Source: Pseudomonas sp. GM48
GTDB taxonomy: Bacteria; Pseudomonadota; Gammaproteobacteria; Pseudomonadales; Pseudomonadaceae
Direction of reading: 5' to 3'
Assembly: GCF_000282335.1 (NCBI RefSeq)
Contig: NZ_AKJM01000107.1
Location: 1-64,000, forward strand
DNA: 64,000 bases
Under the pieces are notes generated by a model. The model was not told the DNA's origin. It saw nothing but the letters and a program-made list of their open reading frames with translations, and searched no databases. The position numbers were made by a program, and so were the translations under genes. This document shows, one piece after another, positions 1 to 7,957 of this stretch; position 1 is the first letter of the stretch; every line of letters starts with the position of its first letter.

Positions 1-90
1 GATTGCGTTGTGGCTTAACTGATCGGCATTAGTCCTCAGGGGCTCCCGTTTTTTTTGTCCGCAATATCTCTCCTACACACCATAAATCCC

Positions 91-181
91 CTGTGGGAGC
101 GGGCTTGCTCGCGAAAGCGTCTTGGCAGTCAGTATTTGTTTTTCTGACACACCGCTTTCGCGAGCAAGCCCGCTCCCACAG
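91..181. repeat. REPIN (A-type), two inverted REP copies
   Basis: Two copies of the REP core GTGGGAGCGGGCTTGC followed by TCGCGAAAGCG face each other across about 40 bp. This is the typical REPIN arrangement of the P. fluorescens group, thought to be mobilised by a RAYT transposase encoded elsewhere. No RAYT gene is present in the window. Confidence 0.92.
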
Positions 182-216
182 TTGTCAGGCGGTGTTCTCG
201 ACAGCGGATCAAGCGG

Positions 217-258
217 CAGAAAAGCGGCAGGCGGCGGAAAACCGTTGCCGCTTTTCTG
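217..258. repeat. 13-bp inverted repeat upstream of flgB
   Basis: The arms CAGAAAAGCGGCA (217-229) and TGCCGCTTTTCTG (246-258) are perfect reverse complements around a 16-bp loop. They could form a strong RNA hairpin in either orientation or serve as a protein site. No U-run follows directly, so a simple terminator is less likely. Confidence 0.6.
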
Positions 259-284
259 GCATTGCCGCGTTGCCATGGCCGGTA

Positions 285-308
285 AGGCCCCGGTTTCCGG
301 GCTTTTTT
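285..308 (+). terminator. Terminator-like hairpin before the flgB promoter
   Basis: GCCC and GG pair with CC and GGGC around a TTT loop, with one bulged C, and six T follow (303-308). It lies immediately before the sigma-54 promoter, so it would stop read-through from upstream before flgB transcription begins. Confidence 0.6.
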
Positions 309-312
309 GAAT

Positions 313-328
313 TGGCATGGGGCTTGCT
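313..328 (+). promoter_or_regulatory. Sigma-54 promoter of flgBCDE
   Basis: TGGCATGGGGCTTGCT fits the sigma-54 consensus, with GG (314-315) and GC (326-327) separated by exactly 10 bp. It lies 45 bp before the flgB ATG. Class II/III flagellar operons in Pseudomonas are known to use RpoN with FleQ or FleR, which supports the assignment. No FleQ/FleR site was identified. Confidence 0.85.
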
Positions 329-372
329 ATGTCGATCCTACGAAAAATCAGGTCACCCGAAGGTTTCCCGAC

Positions 373-780
373 ATGAGCATCAGCTTCGATAAAGCGCTCG
401 GTATCCACGAACAAGCCCTGGGCTTCCGCGCCCAGCGTGCCGAAGTCCTGGCCAACAACATCGCTAACGCCGATACCCCGAACTACAAGGCTCGGGATCT
501 GGACTTCTCGAAGGTGCTCGCCGAGCAGAACGAGAAAACCAAAAACGGCACCTTCGCCTTGAACATGACCAACAGCCGTCATATCGAAGCCGAAGGCCTG
601 GGTAATGGTGACGAGTCGTTGCTGTATCGCACGCCGATGCAACCGTCGATCGACCAGAACACCGTGGACGCTCAGCTGGAACAGTCGAACTACGCGGAAA
701 ACGCGATCGGCTTCCAGGCCAGCTTCACCCTGCTCAACAGCAAATTCAAAGGGCTGGTGTCAGCCCTGCGCGGAGAGTAA
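373..780 (+). CDS. flgB: Flagellar basal-body rod protein FlgB
   Basis: 135-residue proximal rod protein, exported by the flagellar type III apparatus to build the rod through the periplasm. The N-terminus carries the rod/hook-family motif (NNIANADTPNYKARDLDF), and the C-terminal helix (NYAENAIGFQASFTLLNSKFKGLVSALRGE) is typical of FlgB. The open frame extends to 307, but the ATG at 373 is preferred: it follows GAAGG and starts the conserved MSISFDKALG. First gene of flgBCDE, 45 bp after the sigma-54 promoter. The flgC ribosome site lies in its last codons. Confidence 0.95.
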   Translation: MSISFDKALGIHEQALGFRAQRAEVLANNIANADTPNYKARDLDFSKVLAEQNEKTKNGTFALNMTNSRHIEAEGLGNGDESLLYRTPMQPSIDQNTVDAQLEQSNYAENAIGFQASFTLLNSKFKGLVSALRGE

Positions 781-783
781 GCC

Positions 784-1227
784 ATGTCTCTATCCAGTGT
801 TTTCAACATTGCCGGTAGCGGCATGAGTGCGCAGACCACGCGTTTGAACACCGTCGCTTCGAACATCGCCAACGCCGAGACCGTCTCGTCGAGCATCGAC
901 CAGACCTACCGTGCGCGTCATCCGGTGTTCGCCACCATGTTCCAGGGCGGCCAGAGCGGCGGCAGCGACTCGCTGTTCCAGAGCCAGGACGCCGCCGGTC
1001 AGGGCGTGCAGGTGCTGGGTGTGGTCGAAGACCAGAGCAACCTCGAGGCGCGCTACGAGCCGAACCATCCGGCGGCCGATGCCAAGGGCTATGTCTACTA
1101 CCCGAACGTCAACGTGGTGGAGGAAATGGCCGACATGATTTCCGCGAGCCGTTCGTTCCAGACCAACGCCGAAATGATGAACACCGCCAAAACCATGATG
1201 CAGAAAGTCCTGACCCTCGGTCAGTGA
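784..1227 (+). CDS. flgC: Flagellar basal-body rod protein FlgC
   Basis: 147-residue proximal rod protein partnering FlgB and FlgF. The N-terminal heptad-rich segment (GSGMSAQTTRLNTVASNIANAET) and the C-terminal hallmark (NVNVVEEMADMISASRSFQTNAEMMNTAKTMMQKVLTLGQ) are both intact. It starts 3 bp after the flgB stop with GGAGAG as ribosome site, so translation is probably coupled to flgB. Length is as expected for the family. Confidence 0.96.
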   Translation: MSLSSVFNIAGSGMSAQTTRLNTVASNIANAETVSSSIDQTYRARHPVFATMFQGGQSGGSDSLFQSQDAAGQGVQVLGVVEDQSNLEARYEPNHPAADAKGYVYYPNVNVVEEMADMISASRSFQTNAEMMNTAKTMMQKVLTLGQ

Positions 1228-1242
1228 TAAGGGGCGACTCAG

Positions 1243-1965
1243 ATGAGTGTTACCGATTCCACCAGCGGTTTGAGCCTCAACGACATCCTGGCCAATTCCT
1301 CGATCAAGACCAACACCACGACGGATGGCCTCGCGTCGGCAACCGGCAGTGCCACCGGCAACAAGGCCCTGGGCAAGGATGCGTTCCTGCAGTTGCTGGT
1401 GACCCAGCTGAAAAACCAGAACCCGCTGGAGCCTCAGGACAACGGCGCGTTCGTGGCCCAGTTGGCACAGTTCAGTAGCCTGGAAGGCATCACCACGCTC
1501 AACGATACCGTGAGCGGCCTGGCCAGCAACTACAACTCGTCGCAGGCCTTGCAGGCGTCGTCGCTGGTGGGCCGTTCGGTGATCGCTCCGGGCGACAAGG
1601 CCGTGGTCGACACCACCAAGAGCCTCAGCGGCACAGTGGTCGTGCCGTCTTCGGTGGCGTCCGCCACCTTGAAGATCACCGACGCAGCCGGCAAGACCGT
1701 GCGCACCATCGACCTGGGCTCACAGAAGGCCGGCAACGCCAGCTTCATCTGGGACGGCAAGAACGATGCGGGTGAGACGGTACCTGCGGGCACCTACACC
1801 TTCGGCGCCACGAGCACCATCGATGGCAAGTCCGTCGCGTTGATCACCAACCTGCCAGCGACCGTCAACAGCGTGACCATCAGCCAGACCGGCGGTGAGT
1901 TGATGCTCAACCTGGCCGGGCTGGGCAGCGTTGCCCTGTCCAAAGTACAAACCATTGGTATGTAG
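1243..1965 (+). CDS. flgD: Flagellar hook-capping scaffold FlgD
   Basis: 240-residue hook cap that guides assembly of FlgE subunits and is absent from the finished flagellum. The conserved FlgD core near residues 45-80 (GKDAFLQLLVTQLKNQNPLEPQDNGAFVAQLAQFSSLEG) is followed by a FlgD Ig-like/Tudor region with the WDGKNDAGETVPAGTYTF signature. AGGGG precedes the ATG. It lies 15 bp downstream of flgC in the same operon. Confidence 0.95.
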   Translation: MSVTDSTSGLSLNDILANSSIKTNTTTDGLASATGSATGNKALGKDAFLQLLVTQLKNQNPLEPQDNGAFVAQLAQFSSLEGITTLNDTVSGLASNYNSSQALQASSLVGRSVIAPGDKAVVDTTKSLSGTVVVPSSVASATLKITDAAGKTVRTIDLGSQKAGNASFIWDGKNDAGETVPAGTYTFGATSTIDGKSVALITNLPATVNSVTISQTGGELMLNLAGLGSVALSKVQTIGM

Positions 1966-1993
1966 AGCCGACTAACACGGCACAAAGGAGTGG

Positions 1994-3328
1994 ATGATGT
2001 CTTTCAATATCGGCCTTAGCGGTCTCTATGCAGCCAACAAGCAACTGGACGTGACCGGCAACAACATCGCCAACGTCGCGACCACCGGTTTCAAATCGTC
2101 CCGTGCAGAATTCGAAGACGTGTACTCGGCGACTCGCCTGGGTACCGGCAGCAAGACCGTCGGCAACGGCGTGCGCCTGGCCAACGTTTCCCAGCAGTTC
2201 GGCCAGGGCGACGTGAACAATACCGGCAACGTGCTCGACATGGGTATCCAGGGCAACGGCTTCTTCGTCCTGAGCAACAACGGTTCGCTGACCTACACCC
2301 GTGCCGGTACGTTCAAGACCGACAAGGAAGGCTACGTCACCAACAGCGACGGTACTGCCCGCCTGCAAGGTTACGGTGTGGATTCCAACGGCAAGATCGT
2401 CAACGGCGTGCTGACCGACCTGCGCATCGACACCTCCAACCTGGCGCCGAAGTCCACCAGCACCGTGTCGTCGACGATCAACCTGAACTCCACCTCGGCG
2501 GTGATCGACCAGACGGTTGCGGCGAACAAGTTCGACCCGAGCAAGACCGAGACCTTTACCAAGTCGTTCAGTACCCCGATCTTCGATACTCAGGGTAACC
2601 AGCACACCATGGATCAATACATGGTCAAGACTGGCGCGAACACGTGGGACACCTACACCCTGATCGATGGTCGCAACCCGGATGGCAGCGATCCCAAAGT
2701 TACCGCTCCGGTTGCTTCGACCATGTCGTTCGACTCCACCGGCAAACTGACTACGGTCAGCACCCCCGTGACGCCGCCAACCACGCCACCGACTTCGGTG
2801 ATCAGCAGTGACCTGAAGATCACCAACTGGACTCCGGGCTCCGTGACCGGTGGCGTCTGGACAGCCAACGGCGCCGCTGCCGATCCGGCTGGTTTGACCA
2901 TCGCCATGGGCAACACCACCCAGTTCAACGCCGACACCGCGCGTTCGATTCCAGCACAGAACGGTTACGCCACTGGCCAGATCACCAACCTGACCATCGA
3001 CGGCAGCGGTGTTCTGCTGGCCAACTTCAGCAACAACCAGACCAAGCCCATCGGCCAGATTTCCCTGGCCAGCTTCACCAATGAGCAAGGTCTGCAGCCG
3101 GTAGGCGGCACCAGCTGGAAAGAAACCTACGCGTCGGGCATTCCAGGCTACGATGCGCCGGAGACTGGCACCCTGGGTTCGATCGTTTCCAACTCCCTGG
3201 AAGAGTCCAACGTCAACCTGACCAACGAACTGGTCGACCTGATCAAGGCGCAGAGCAACTACCAGGCGAACGCCAAGACCATCTCCACCCAGAGCACCAT
3301 CATGCAGACCATCATTCAGATGACCTGA
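1994..3328 (+). CDS. flgE: Flagellar hook protein FlgE
   Basis: 444-residue hook subunit. The N-terminal D0 segment (MSFNIGLSGLYAANKQLDVTGNNIANVATTGFKSSRAEF) and the C-terminal D0 segment (SLEESNVNLTNELVDLIKAQSNYQANAKTISTQSTIMQTIIQMT) are conserved, while the central region rich in Thr, Ser and Pro is variable, as in other pseudomonads. ATG codons at 1994 and 1997 both follow AAAGGAG; the second gives the usual MSFNIGLSG start. It is the last gene of the operon, closed by a strong terminator. flgF and the later rod and ring genes do not follow. Confidence 0.95.
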   Translation: MMSFNIGLSGLYAANKQLDVTGNNIANVATTGFKSSRAEFEDVYSATRLGTGSKTVGNGVRLANVSQQFGQGDVNNTGNVLDMGIQGNGFFVLSNNGSLTYTRAGTFKTDKEGYVTNSDGTARLQGYGVDSNGKIVNGVLTDLRIDTSNLAPKSTSTVSSTINLNSTSAVIDQTVAANKFDPSKTETFTKSFSTPIFDTQGNQHTMDQYMVKTGANTWDTYTLIDGRNPDGSDPKVTAPVASTMSFDSTGKLTTVSTPVTPPTTPPTSVISSDLKITNWTPGSVTGGVWTANGAAADPAGLTIAMGNTTQFNADTARSIPAQNGYATGQITNLTIDGSGVLLANFSNNQTKPIGQISLASFTNEQGLQPVGGTSWKETYASGIPGYDAPETGTLGSIVSNSLEESNVNLTNELVDLIKAQSNYQANAKTISTQSTIMQTIIQMT

Positions 3329-3350
3329 TGCTGGAAAGTGCTGTGCAAGG

Positions 3351-3375
3351 AGCCCCTCGAGAGAGGGGCTTTTTT
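3351..3375 (+). terminator. Rho-independent terminator of flgBCDE
   Basis: AGCCCCTC and GAGGGGCT form a perfect 8-bp stem around GAGA, followed by five T. It begins 22 bp after the flgE stop. Confidence 0.93.
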
Positions 3376-3404
3376 GTGGCCTGAGGTTTTGTGTTGGTGG
3401 TGAT

Positions 3405-3499
3405 GGCCTCTTCGCGGGCAAGCCCGCTCCCACAGTTGATCGTGTTTATCTGGAAAGACTCGGTCCCCTGTGGGAGCGGGCTTGCCCGCGAAAGCGTCA
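3405..3499. repeat. REPIN (A-type) between flgE and nrdA
   Basis: Inverted REP copies (3411-3434 and 3469-3496) use the GCCCGC variant of the core (GGGCTTGCCCGCGAA) and are separated by about 34 bp. The element lies between two convergent terminators. Confidence 0.9.
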
Positions 3500-3530
3500 G
3501 ATCAGTCACCGCTTTCCTTGAGGCAAAAGA

Positions 3531-3567
3531 AAACCCCCGACCCGCCAGAGGCTGATCGGGGGTTTTT
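3531..3567 (-). terminator. Terminator of nrdA
   Basis: AAACCCCCGA pairs with TCGGGGGTTTTT across a 15-bp loop. Read on the minus strand it starts about 33 bp after the nrdA stop and ends in a U-run. It could also act on the plus strand. Confidence 0.85.
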
Positions 3568-3599
3568 AGTAAGCGCCTCTCGGTGCTTACCGGCTCAGC

Positions 3600-6494
3600 T
3601 TATTGGCAAGCTTCGCAATCCGGCTCGTCGATGGCGCAAGCCTTCGGCACTGGAGCAGGGCCGGCAGGCGCTGCCAGGACAGAGTCGTCACCGTGGTTGC
3701 CGCCGCTGGAAACAGCGTTCAGCTTGCCGGTGTTGATGGTCGACTTCTCGGTGCTGGTCGCAGCCAGGGCACGGAGGTAGTAAGTAGTTTTCAGGCCACG
3801 GTACCAGGCCATGCGGTAGGTCACGTCCAGTTTCTTGCCCGAAGCGCCAGCGATGTACAGGTTCAGCGATTGAGCCTGGTCGATCCACTTCTGACGACGG
3901 CTGGCCGCGTCGACGATCCACTTGGTGTCCACTTCGAAGGCAGTCGCGTAGAGCTCTTTGAGTTCTTGCGGGATGCGCTCGATCTGCTGCACCGAACCGT
4001 CGTAGTACTTCAGGTCGTTGATCATGACCGAGTCCCACAGACCGCGAGCCTTGAGGTCGCGAACCAGGTACGGGTTGATCACGGTGAATTCGCCCGACAG
4101 GTTCGATTTCACATACAGGTTCTGGTAGGTCGGTTCGATCGACTGCGATACGCCGGTGATGTTGGCGATGGTCGCGGTCGGTGCGATGGCCATGATGTTC
4201 GAGTTACGAATGCCTTTCTGTACACGGGCGCGAACCGGTGCCCAGTCCAGGGTTTCGTTCAGGTCGACATCGATGTACTTCTGGCCACGGGCCTCGATCA
4301 GGATCTGTTGCGAATCCAGCGGCAGGATGCCTTTGGACCACAGCGAGCCCTGGAACGTCTCGTACGAACCGCGCTCGTCGGCCAGGTCGCAGGAAGCCTG
4401 GATCGCGTAGTAGCTGACCGCTTCCATCGACTTGTCGGCGAACTCGACGGCTGCGTCGGAGCCGTAAGGGATGTGCTGCAGGTACAAAGCGTCCTGGAAG
4501 CCCATGATGCCCAGGCCGACCGGACGGTGCTTGAAGTTGGAGTTCTTCGCTTGCGGCACCGAGTAGTAGTTGATGTCGATCACGTTGTCGAGCATGCGCA
4601 CGGCGGTGTTCACGGTGCGTTGCAGCTTGGCGGTGTCCAGCTTGCCGTCGACGATGTGGTTCGGCAGGTTGATCGAGCCCAGGTTGCAAACGGCGATCTC
4701 GTCCTTGTTGGTGTTCAAGGTGATCTCGGTGCACAGGTTCGAGCTGTGGACCACGCCGACGTGTTGCTGCGGGCTGCGCAGGTTGCACGGGTCCTTGAAG
4801 GTCAGCCATGGGTGGCCGGTTTCAAACAGCATGGACAGCATTTTGCGCCACAGGTCTTTGGCCTGGATGGTCTTGAACAGCTTGACCTTGCCCGGGTACT
4901 CGGTCAGGGCTTCGTAGTACTCGTAGCGCTCTTCGAAGGCCTTGCCGGTCAGGTCGTGCAGGTCCGGTACTTCAGACGGCGAGAACAGGGTCCACTTGCC
5001 GTCATCGAAGACACGCTTCATGAACAGGTCAGGGATCCAGTTGGCGGTGTTCATGTCGTGGGTACGACGACGGTCATCACCGGTGTTCTTGCGCAGCTCG
5101 ATGAACTCTTCGATGTCCATGTGCCAGGTTTCCAGGTAGGCACACACAGCGCCTTTGCGCTTGCCACCCTGGTTAACGGCAACGGCGGTGTCATTCACTA
5201 CTTTCAGGAACGGAACCACACCCTGGGATTTGCCGTTGGTGCCCTTGATGTACGAACCCAGCGCACGAACCGGCGTCCAGTCGTTGCCCAGGCCGCCAGC
5301 GAATTTCGACAGCATGGCGTTGTCGTGGATCGCGTGGTAGATGCCCGACAGGTCATCCGGCACGGTGGTCAGGTAGCAGCTCGACAGCTGTGGACGCAGG
5401 GTACCGGCGTTGAACAGGGTCGGGGTCGAAGCCATGTAGTCGAAGGACGACAACAGGTTGTAGAACTCGATGGCACGGGCTTCGCGCTCTTTCTCTTCGA
5501 TCGCCAGGCCCATGGCCACGCGCATGAAGAAGATCTGCGGCAGTTCGAAACGCACGCCATCCTTGTGGATGAAGTAACGGTCGTACAGGGTTTGCAGGCC
5601 CAGGTAGGTGAACTGCTGGTCGCGCTCGTGGTTGATCGCCTTGCCCAGTTTTTCCAGGTCGAAGGAGGCCAGCTCAGGGTTCAGCAGCTCGTATTCGATA
5701 CCCTTGGCGATGTAGGCCGGCAGCGCCTTGGCGTACAGGTCGACCATTTCGTGGTGAGTGGCGCTCTCGGCAACACCGAGGAAGCCCAGGCCTTCGGCAC
5801 GCAGGGTGTCCATCAGCAGGCGGGCGGTCACGAACGAGTAGTTCGGCTCGCGTTCAACCAGGGTACGGGCAGTCATCACCAGGGCGGTGTTGACATCGGT
5901 CAGGGCCACGCCGTCGTACAGGTTCTTCAGGGTTTCGCGCTGGATCAGGTCGCCGTCGACTTCTTCCAGGCCTTCGCATGCTTCGGTGACGATGGTGTTC
6001 AGGCGGCCCATGTCCAGCGGCGCCAGGCTGCCGTCGGCACGGGTGATGCGGATCGACGGGTGAGCATTGACCGCTTCGTCGGCCGGTGCACGCACGGCGC
6101 GCTCCTTGGAACGGGCGTCACGGTAGATCACGTAGTCGCGAGCCACTTTCTGCTCGCCGGCACGCATCAGGGCCAGTTCGACCTGGTCCTGGATTTCCTC
6201 GATGTGGATGGTGCCGCCCGATGGCATGCGACGCTTGAAGGTCGCGGTGACCTGTTCGGTCAGGCGGGCAACGGTGTCGTGGATTCGCGACGAGGCAGCA
6301 GCGGTGCCGCCTTCAACTGCGAGAAACGCTTTGGTGATGGCGACGGTGATTTTGTCATCGGTGTAGGGAACGACAGTGCCGTTACGCTTGATCACACGCA
6401 GTTGGCCAGGCGCGGTGGCGGACAGATCCGAATTCGAATCAGCGGCCTGCGGCAAGGTGCCCTGCGGGTTCTCGCGAGTTGTGTCGGTTTGCAT
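3600..6494 (-). CDS. nrdA: Class Ia ribonucleotide reductase, large subunit NrdA
   Basis: 964-residue catalytic subunit reducing ribonucleoside diphosphates to deoxyribonucleotides with NrdB. Two ATP-cone domains at the N-terminus (LRVIKRNGTVVPYTDDKI and IRITRADGSLAPLDMGRL) match the two-cone architecture known for Pseudomonas NrdA. Catalytic motifs are present: SSCYL and AVCNLGSINL (active-site thiols), NLCTEI (radical Cys), TTYYLR (tyrosines of the radical path) and the C-terminal thiol pair in DEPDCEACQ. The frame opens at 6512, but MQTDTTREN at 6494, preceded by GGAG, is the likely start. nrdB is not downstream; nrdA is followed directly by its terminator. Confidence 0.96.
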   Translation of the reverse strand: MQTDTTRENPQGTLPQAADSNSDLSATAPGQLRVIKRNGTVVPYTDDKITVAITKAFLAVEGGTAAASSRIHDTVARLTEQVTATFKRRMPSGGTIHIEEIQDQVELALMRAGEQKVARDYVIYRDARSKERAVRAPADEAVNAHPSIRITRADGSLAPLDMGRLNTIVTEACEGLEEVDGDLIQRETLKNLYDGVALTDVNTALVMTARTLVEREPNYSFVTARLLMDTLRAEGLGFLGVAESATHHEMVDLYAKALPAYIAKGIEYELLNPELASFDLEKLGKAINHERDQQFTYLGLQTLYDRYFIHKDGVRFELPQIFFMRVAMGLAIEEKEREARAIEFYNLLSSFDYMASTPTLFNAGTLRPQLSSCYLTTVPDDLSGIYHAIHDNAMLSKFAGGLGNDWTPVRALGSYIKGTNGKSQGVVPFLKVVNDTAVAVNQGGKRKGAVCAYLETWHMDIEEFIELRKNTGDDRRRTHDMNTANWIPDLFMKRVFDDGKWTLFSPSEVPDLHDLTGKAFEERYEYYEALTEYPGKVKLFKTIQAKDLWRKMLSMLFETGHPWLTFKDPCNLRSPQQHVGVVHSSNLCTEITLNTNKDEIAVCNLGSINLPNHIVDGKLDTAKLQRTVNTAVRMLDNVIDINYYSVPQAKNSNFKHRPVGLGIMGFQDALYLQHIPYGSDAAVEFADKSMEAVSYYAIQASCDLADERGSYETFQGSLWSKGILPLDSQQILIEARGQKYIDVDLNETLDWAPVRARVQKGIRNSNIMAIAPTATIANITGVSQSIEPTYQNLYVKSNLSGEFTVINPYLVRDLKARGLWDSVMINDLKYYDGSVQQIERIPQELKELYATAFEVDTKWIVDAASRRQKWIDQAQSLNLYIAGASGKKLDVTYRMAWYRGLKTTYYLRALAATSTEKSTINTGKLNAVSSGGNHGDDSVLAAPAGPAPVPKACAIDEPDCEACQ

Positions 6495-6856
6495 GGGGGA
6501 GTGTCTCCACATTCTCTATGTTTGTTTGGGCACCATCACGGTGCCCACCGTTCCGTCCTGAAGCACTACAACCGGCGAGCGCCGGGCATAACAACTTCGG
6601 GACAGGAGGAAGGGGGCTTTATCGGGCGCCGCTTCCATGCCGAAGTCTTTGGTCTCACGCCTTGGGCCTGAAACCGGGGTCCGTTATAGGTGACAGTTGG
6701 GACTGCAACACCCGTACCGTTTTCACCACTCGGGGCCGAAATACAGTAGCCATCCGCACGCGCGGTTTGGACTTTCGAAAATACGTTTGGCTCAACCGGA
6801 CAGAGGCAATAAAAGCGCTTGAAATTGGTGTCTGGTTTGTGTTTGGTTTTTCGCGC

Positions 6857-6878
6857 AAAACCCTATATCTAGGGTTTT
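6857..6878. promoter_or_regulatory. Perfect palindrome, candidate NrdR box
   Basis: The arms AAAACCCTA and TAGGGTTTT flank TATC. The centre CTATATCTAG resembles the NrdR repressor consensus (around CWATATATWG) found before bacterial nrd genes. NrdR usually binds two boxes about 31 bp apart and I found only one clear box, so the assignment is tentative. It is 363 bp from the nrdA ATG. Confidence 0.5.
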
Positions 6879-6933
6879 TTTAGCGCCGGGCTACAAGATA
6901 ATGCGTTTTGGGGGGCGATTGCAACGTACTGCC

Positions 6934-6942
6934 TGTGGATAA
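6934..6942 (-). promoter_or_regulatory. Consensus DnaA box upstream of nrdA
   Basis: TGTGGATAA on the plus strand is TTATCCACA on the minus strand, a perfect 9-mer DnaA box. DnaA is a known regulator of nrd transcription in E. coli, so a site in the nrdA upstream region is plausible. A 9-mer can also occur by chance. Confidence 0.5.
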
Positions 6943-7108
6943 ACCTGTGCGTAAATTGTGTGTGAAAGAGGGAACCGGCGTGTAGGCCGCGACGCAGCTG
7001 GACCGGACCTTTTTTCAGCGATTTTCTACGATCGAAAACGCTCGGGCGGATTTTTAAGGGCGCGAACCCTATCACAAAAAACCGTGTTGTCCGAACGCAT
7101 TTACCCGC

Positions 7109-7137
7109 TTGTGTTCTCGACGGGCGGCGTTTATACA
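7109..7137 (+). promoter_or_regulatory. Sigma-70-like promoter for the response regulator
   Basis: TTGTGT (7109-7114) and TATACA (7132-7137) are spaced by 17 bp, which would start transcription near 7145, about 90 bp before the GTG start of the regulator. Confidence 0.5.
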
Positions 7138-7234
7138 ATCGGCCCAGCGTGTATACCTATTTGTCCCCCCGAACCATTACAAAAAGACGGGTGGATCCTT
7201 CCTTATTAGTGTTTTTGGCAAGCAGAGGTCACCC

Positions 7235-7957
7235 GTGGAGCAAGAAGCCTGGCAGGTATTGATTGTGGAGGACGACCAGCGACTGGCCGAACTGACCCGC
7301 GATTACCTGGAAGCCAATGGCCTGCGTGTATCGATCGAAGGGGATGGTGCGCTCGCTGCGAACCGCATCATCAAGGAACAACCGGACCTGGTGATTCTCG
7401 ACCTGATGCTTCCCGGTGAAGACGGCCTGAGCATTTGCCGCAAGGTCCGCGCCCGCTATGACGGCCCGATCCTGATGCTCACCGCCCGCACCGACGACAC
7501 CGACCAGATTCTCGGCCTGGACCTGGGTGCCGATGACTACGTGTGCAAGCCGGTGCGCCCGCGCCTGCTGCTGGCGCGCATCCAGGCCCTGCTGCGTCGT
7601 AGCGAAACGCCCGAGGTCGCCCCGGAAAAACAGCGGCGTCTGCAGTTCGGCCCGCTGATCGTCGACAACGCCTTGCGCGAAGCCTGGCTGCAGGGCAATG
7701 GCATCGAGCTGACCAGTGCCGAATTCGACTTACTCTGGCTGCTGGTGGCCAATGCCGGGCGCATCCTGTCCCGGGAAGAGATCTTCACCGCGCTGCGGGG
7801 CATCGGTTATGACGGTCAGGACCGCTCCATCGATGTGCGCATCTCGCGCATTCGCCCGAAGATCGGCGATGACCCGGAGCATCCACGGCTGATCAAGACC
7901 GTGCGCAGCAAAGGCTATCTGTTCGTTCCCGAGGCTTGCGTAGACCAGCCCCTGTGA
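7235..7957 (+). CDS. OmpR-family response regulator (RstA-like)
   Basis: 240-residue regulator: receiver domain (residues about 7-120) with the acidic pair ED, phospho-acceptor D56 (VILDLMLPGEDG) and the conserved K of the VCKPV segment, then a winged-helix DNA-binding domain ending RSKGYLFVPEA. The GTG at 7235 after AGAGG is chosen over an upstream extension to 7109, which runs through the promoter. It overlaps the downstream kinase by 4 bp (GTGA). Its place beside nrdA matches the pair I recall as PA1157/PA1158 in P. aeruginosa. Its inducing signal is unknown. Confidence 0.88.
   Translation: MEQEAWQVLIVEDDQRLAELTRDYLEANGLRVSIEGDGALAANRIIKEQPDLVILDLMLPGEDGLSICRKVRARYDGPILMLTARTDDTDQILGLDLGADDYVCKPVRPRLLLARIQALLRRSETPEVAPEKQRRLQFGPLIVDNALREAWLQGNGIELTSAEFDLLWLLVANAGRILSREEIFTALRGIGYDGQDRSIDVRISRIRPKIGDDPEHPRLIKTVRSKGYLFVPEACVDQPL

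Larger units (their letters stand above)
1..372. other. Intergenic region upstream of flgB
   Basis: No complete gene is visible. The first 18 bases read GAT TGC GTT GTG GCT TAA on the plus strand and could be the last codons of an upstream gene entering the window, but five codons cannot be identified. In order, the stretch then holds a T-rich run (51-57), a REPIN (91-181), a long inverted repeat (217-258), a terminator-like hairpin (285-308) and a sigma-54 promoter (313-328) for the flagellar genes. Confidence 0.6.
6495..7234. other. 740-bp leader/regulatory region between nrdA and a response regulator
   Basis: No credible gene is seen. On the nrdA side there are small hairpins (6528-6546, GGGCACC/GGTGCCC; and 6572-6585, CCGGCG/CGCCGG). 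Further out lie a perfect palindrome (6857-6878), a consensus DnaA box (6934-6942) and, on the plus strand, a sigma-70-like promoter for the response regulator (7109-7137). Confidence 0.6.

Noticed and set aside
1..18. Last codons of an upstream gene (DCVVA, then TAA)
   Set aside because: Only five codons are in the window; any such run can be open by chance, so it was not called as a gene.
1907..3433. A 508-codon frame opposite flgE
   Set aside because: Antisense of a conserved hook gene that also starts within a REPIN; no domain.
3603..6671. A 1022-codon open frame on the plus strand opposite nrdA
   Set aside because: It covers the whole of nrdA in antisense, has Val/Arg/Gln-rich low-quality sequence and no family resemblance. 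Long antisense frames are common in GC-rich genes.
6495..6720. Cobalamin-type riboswitch in the nrdA leader
   Set aside because: The minus strand has GTGAGACC and hairpins that recall the B12 box, but the conserved core order of a cobalamin riboswitch is not there.
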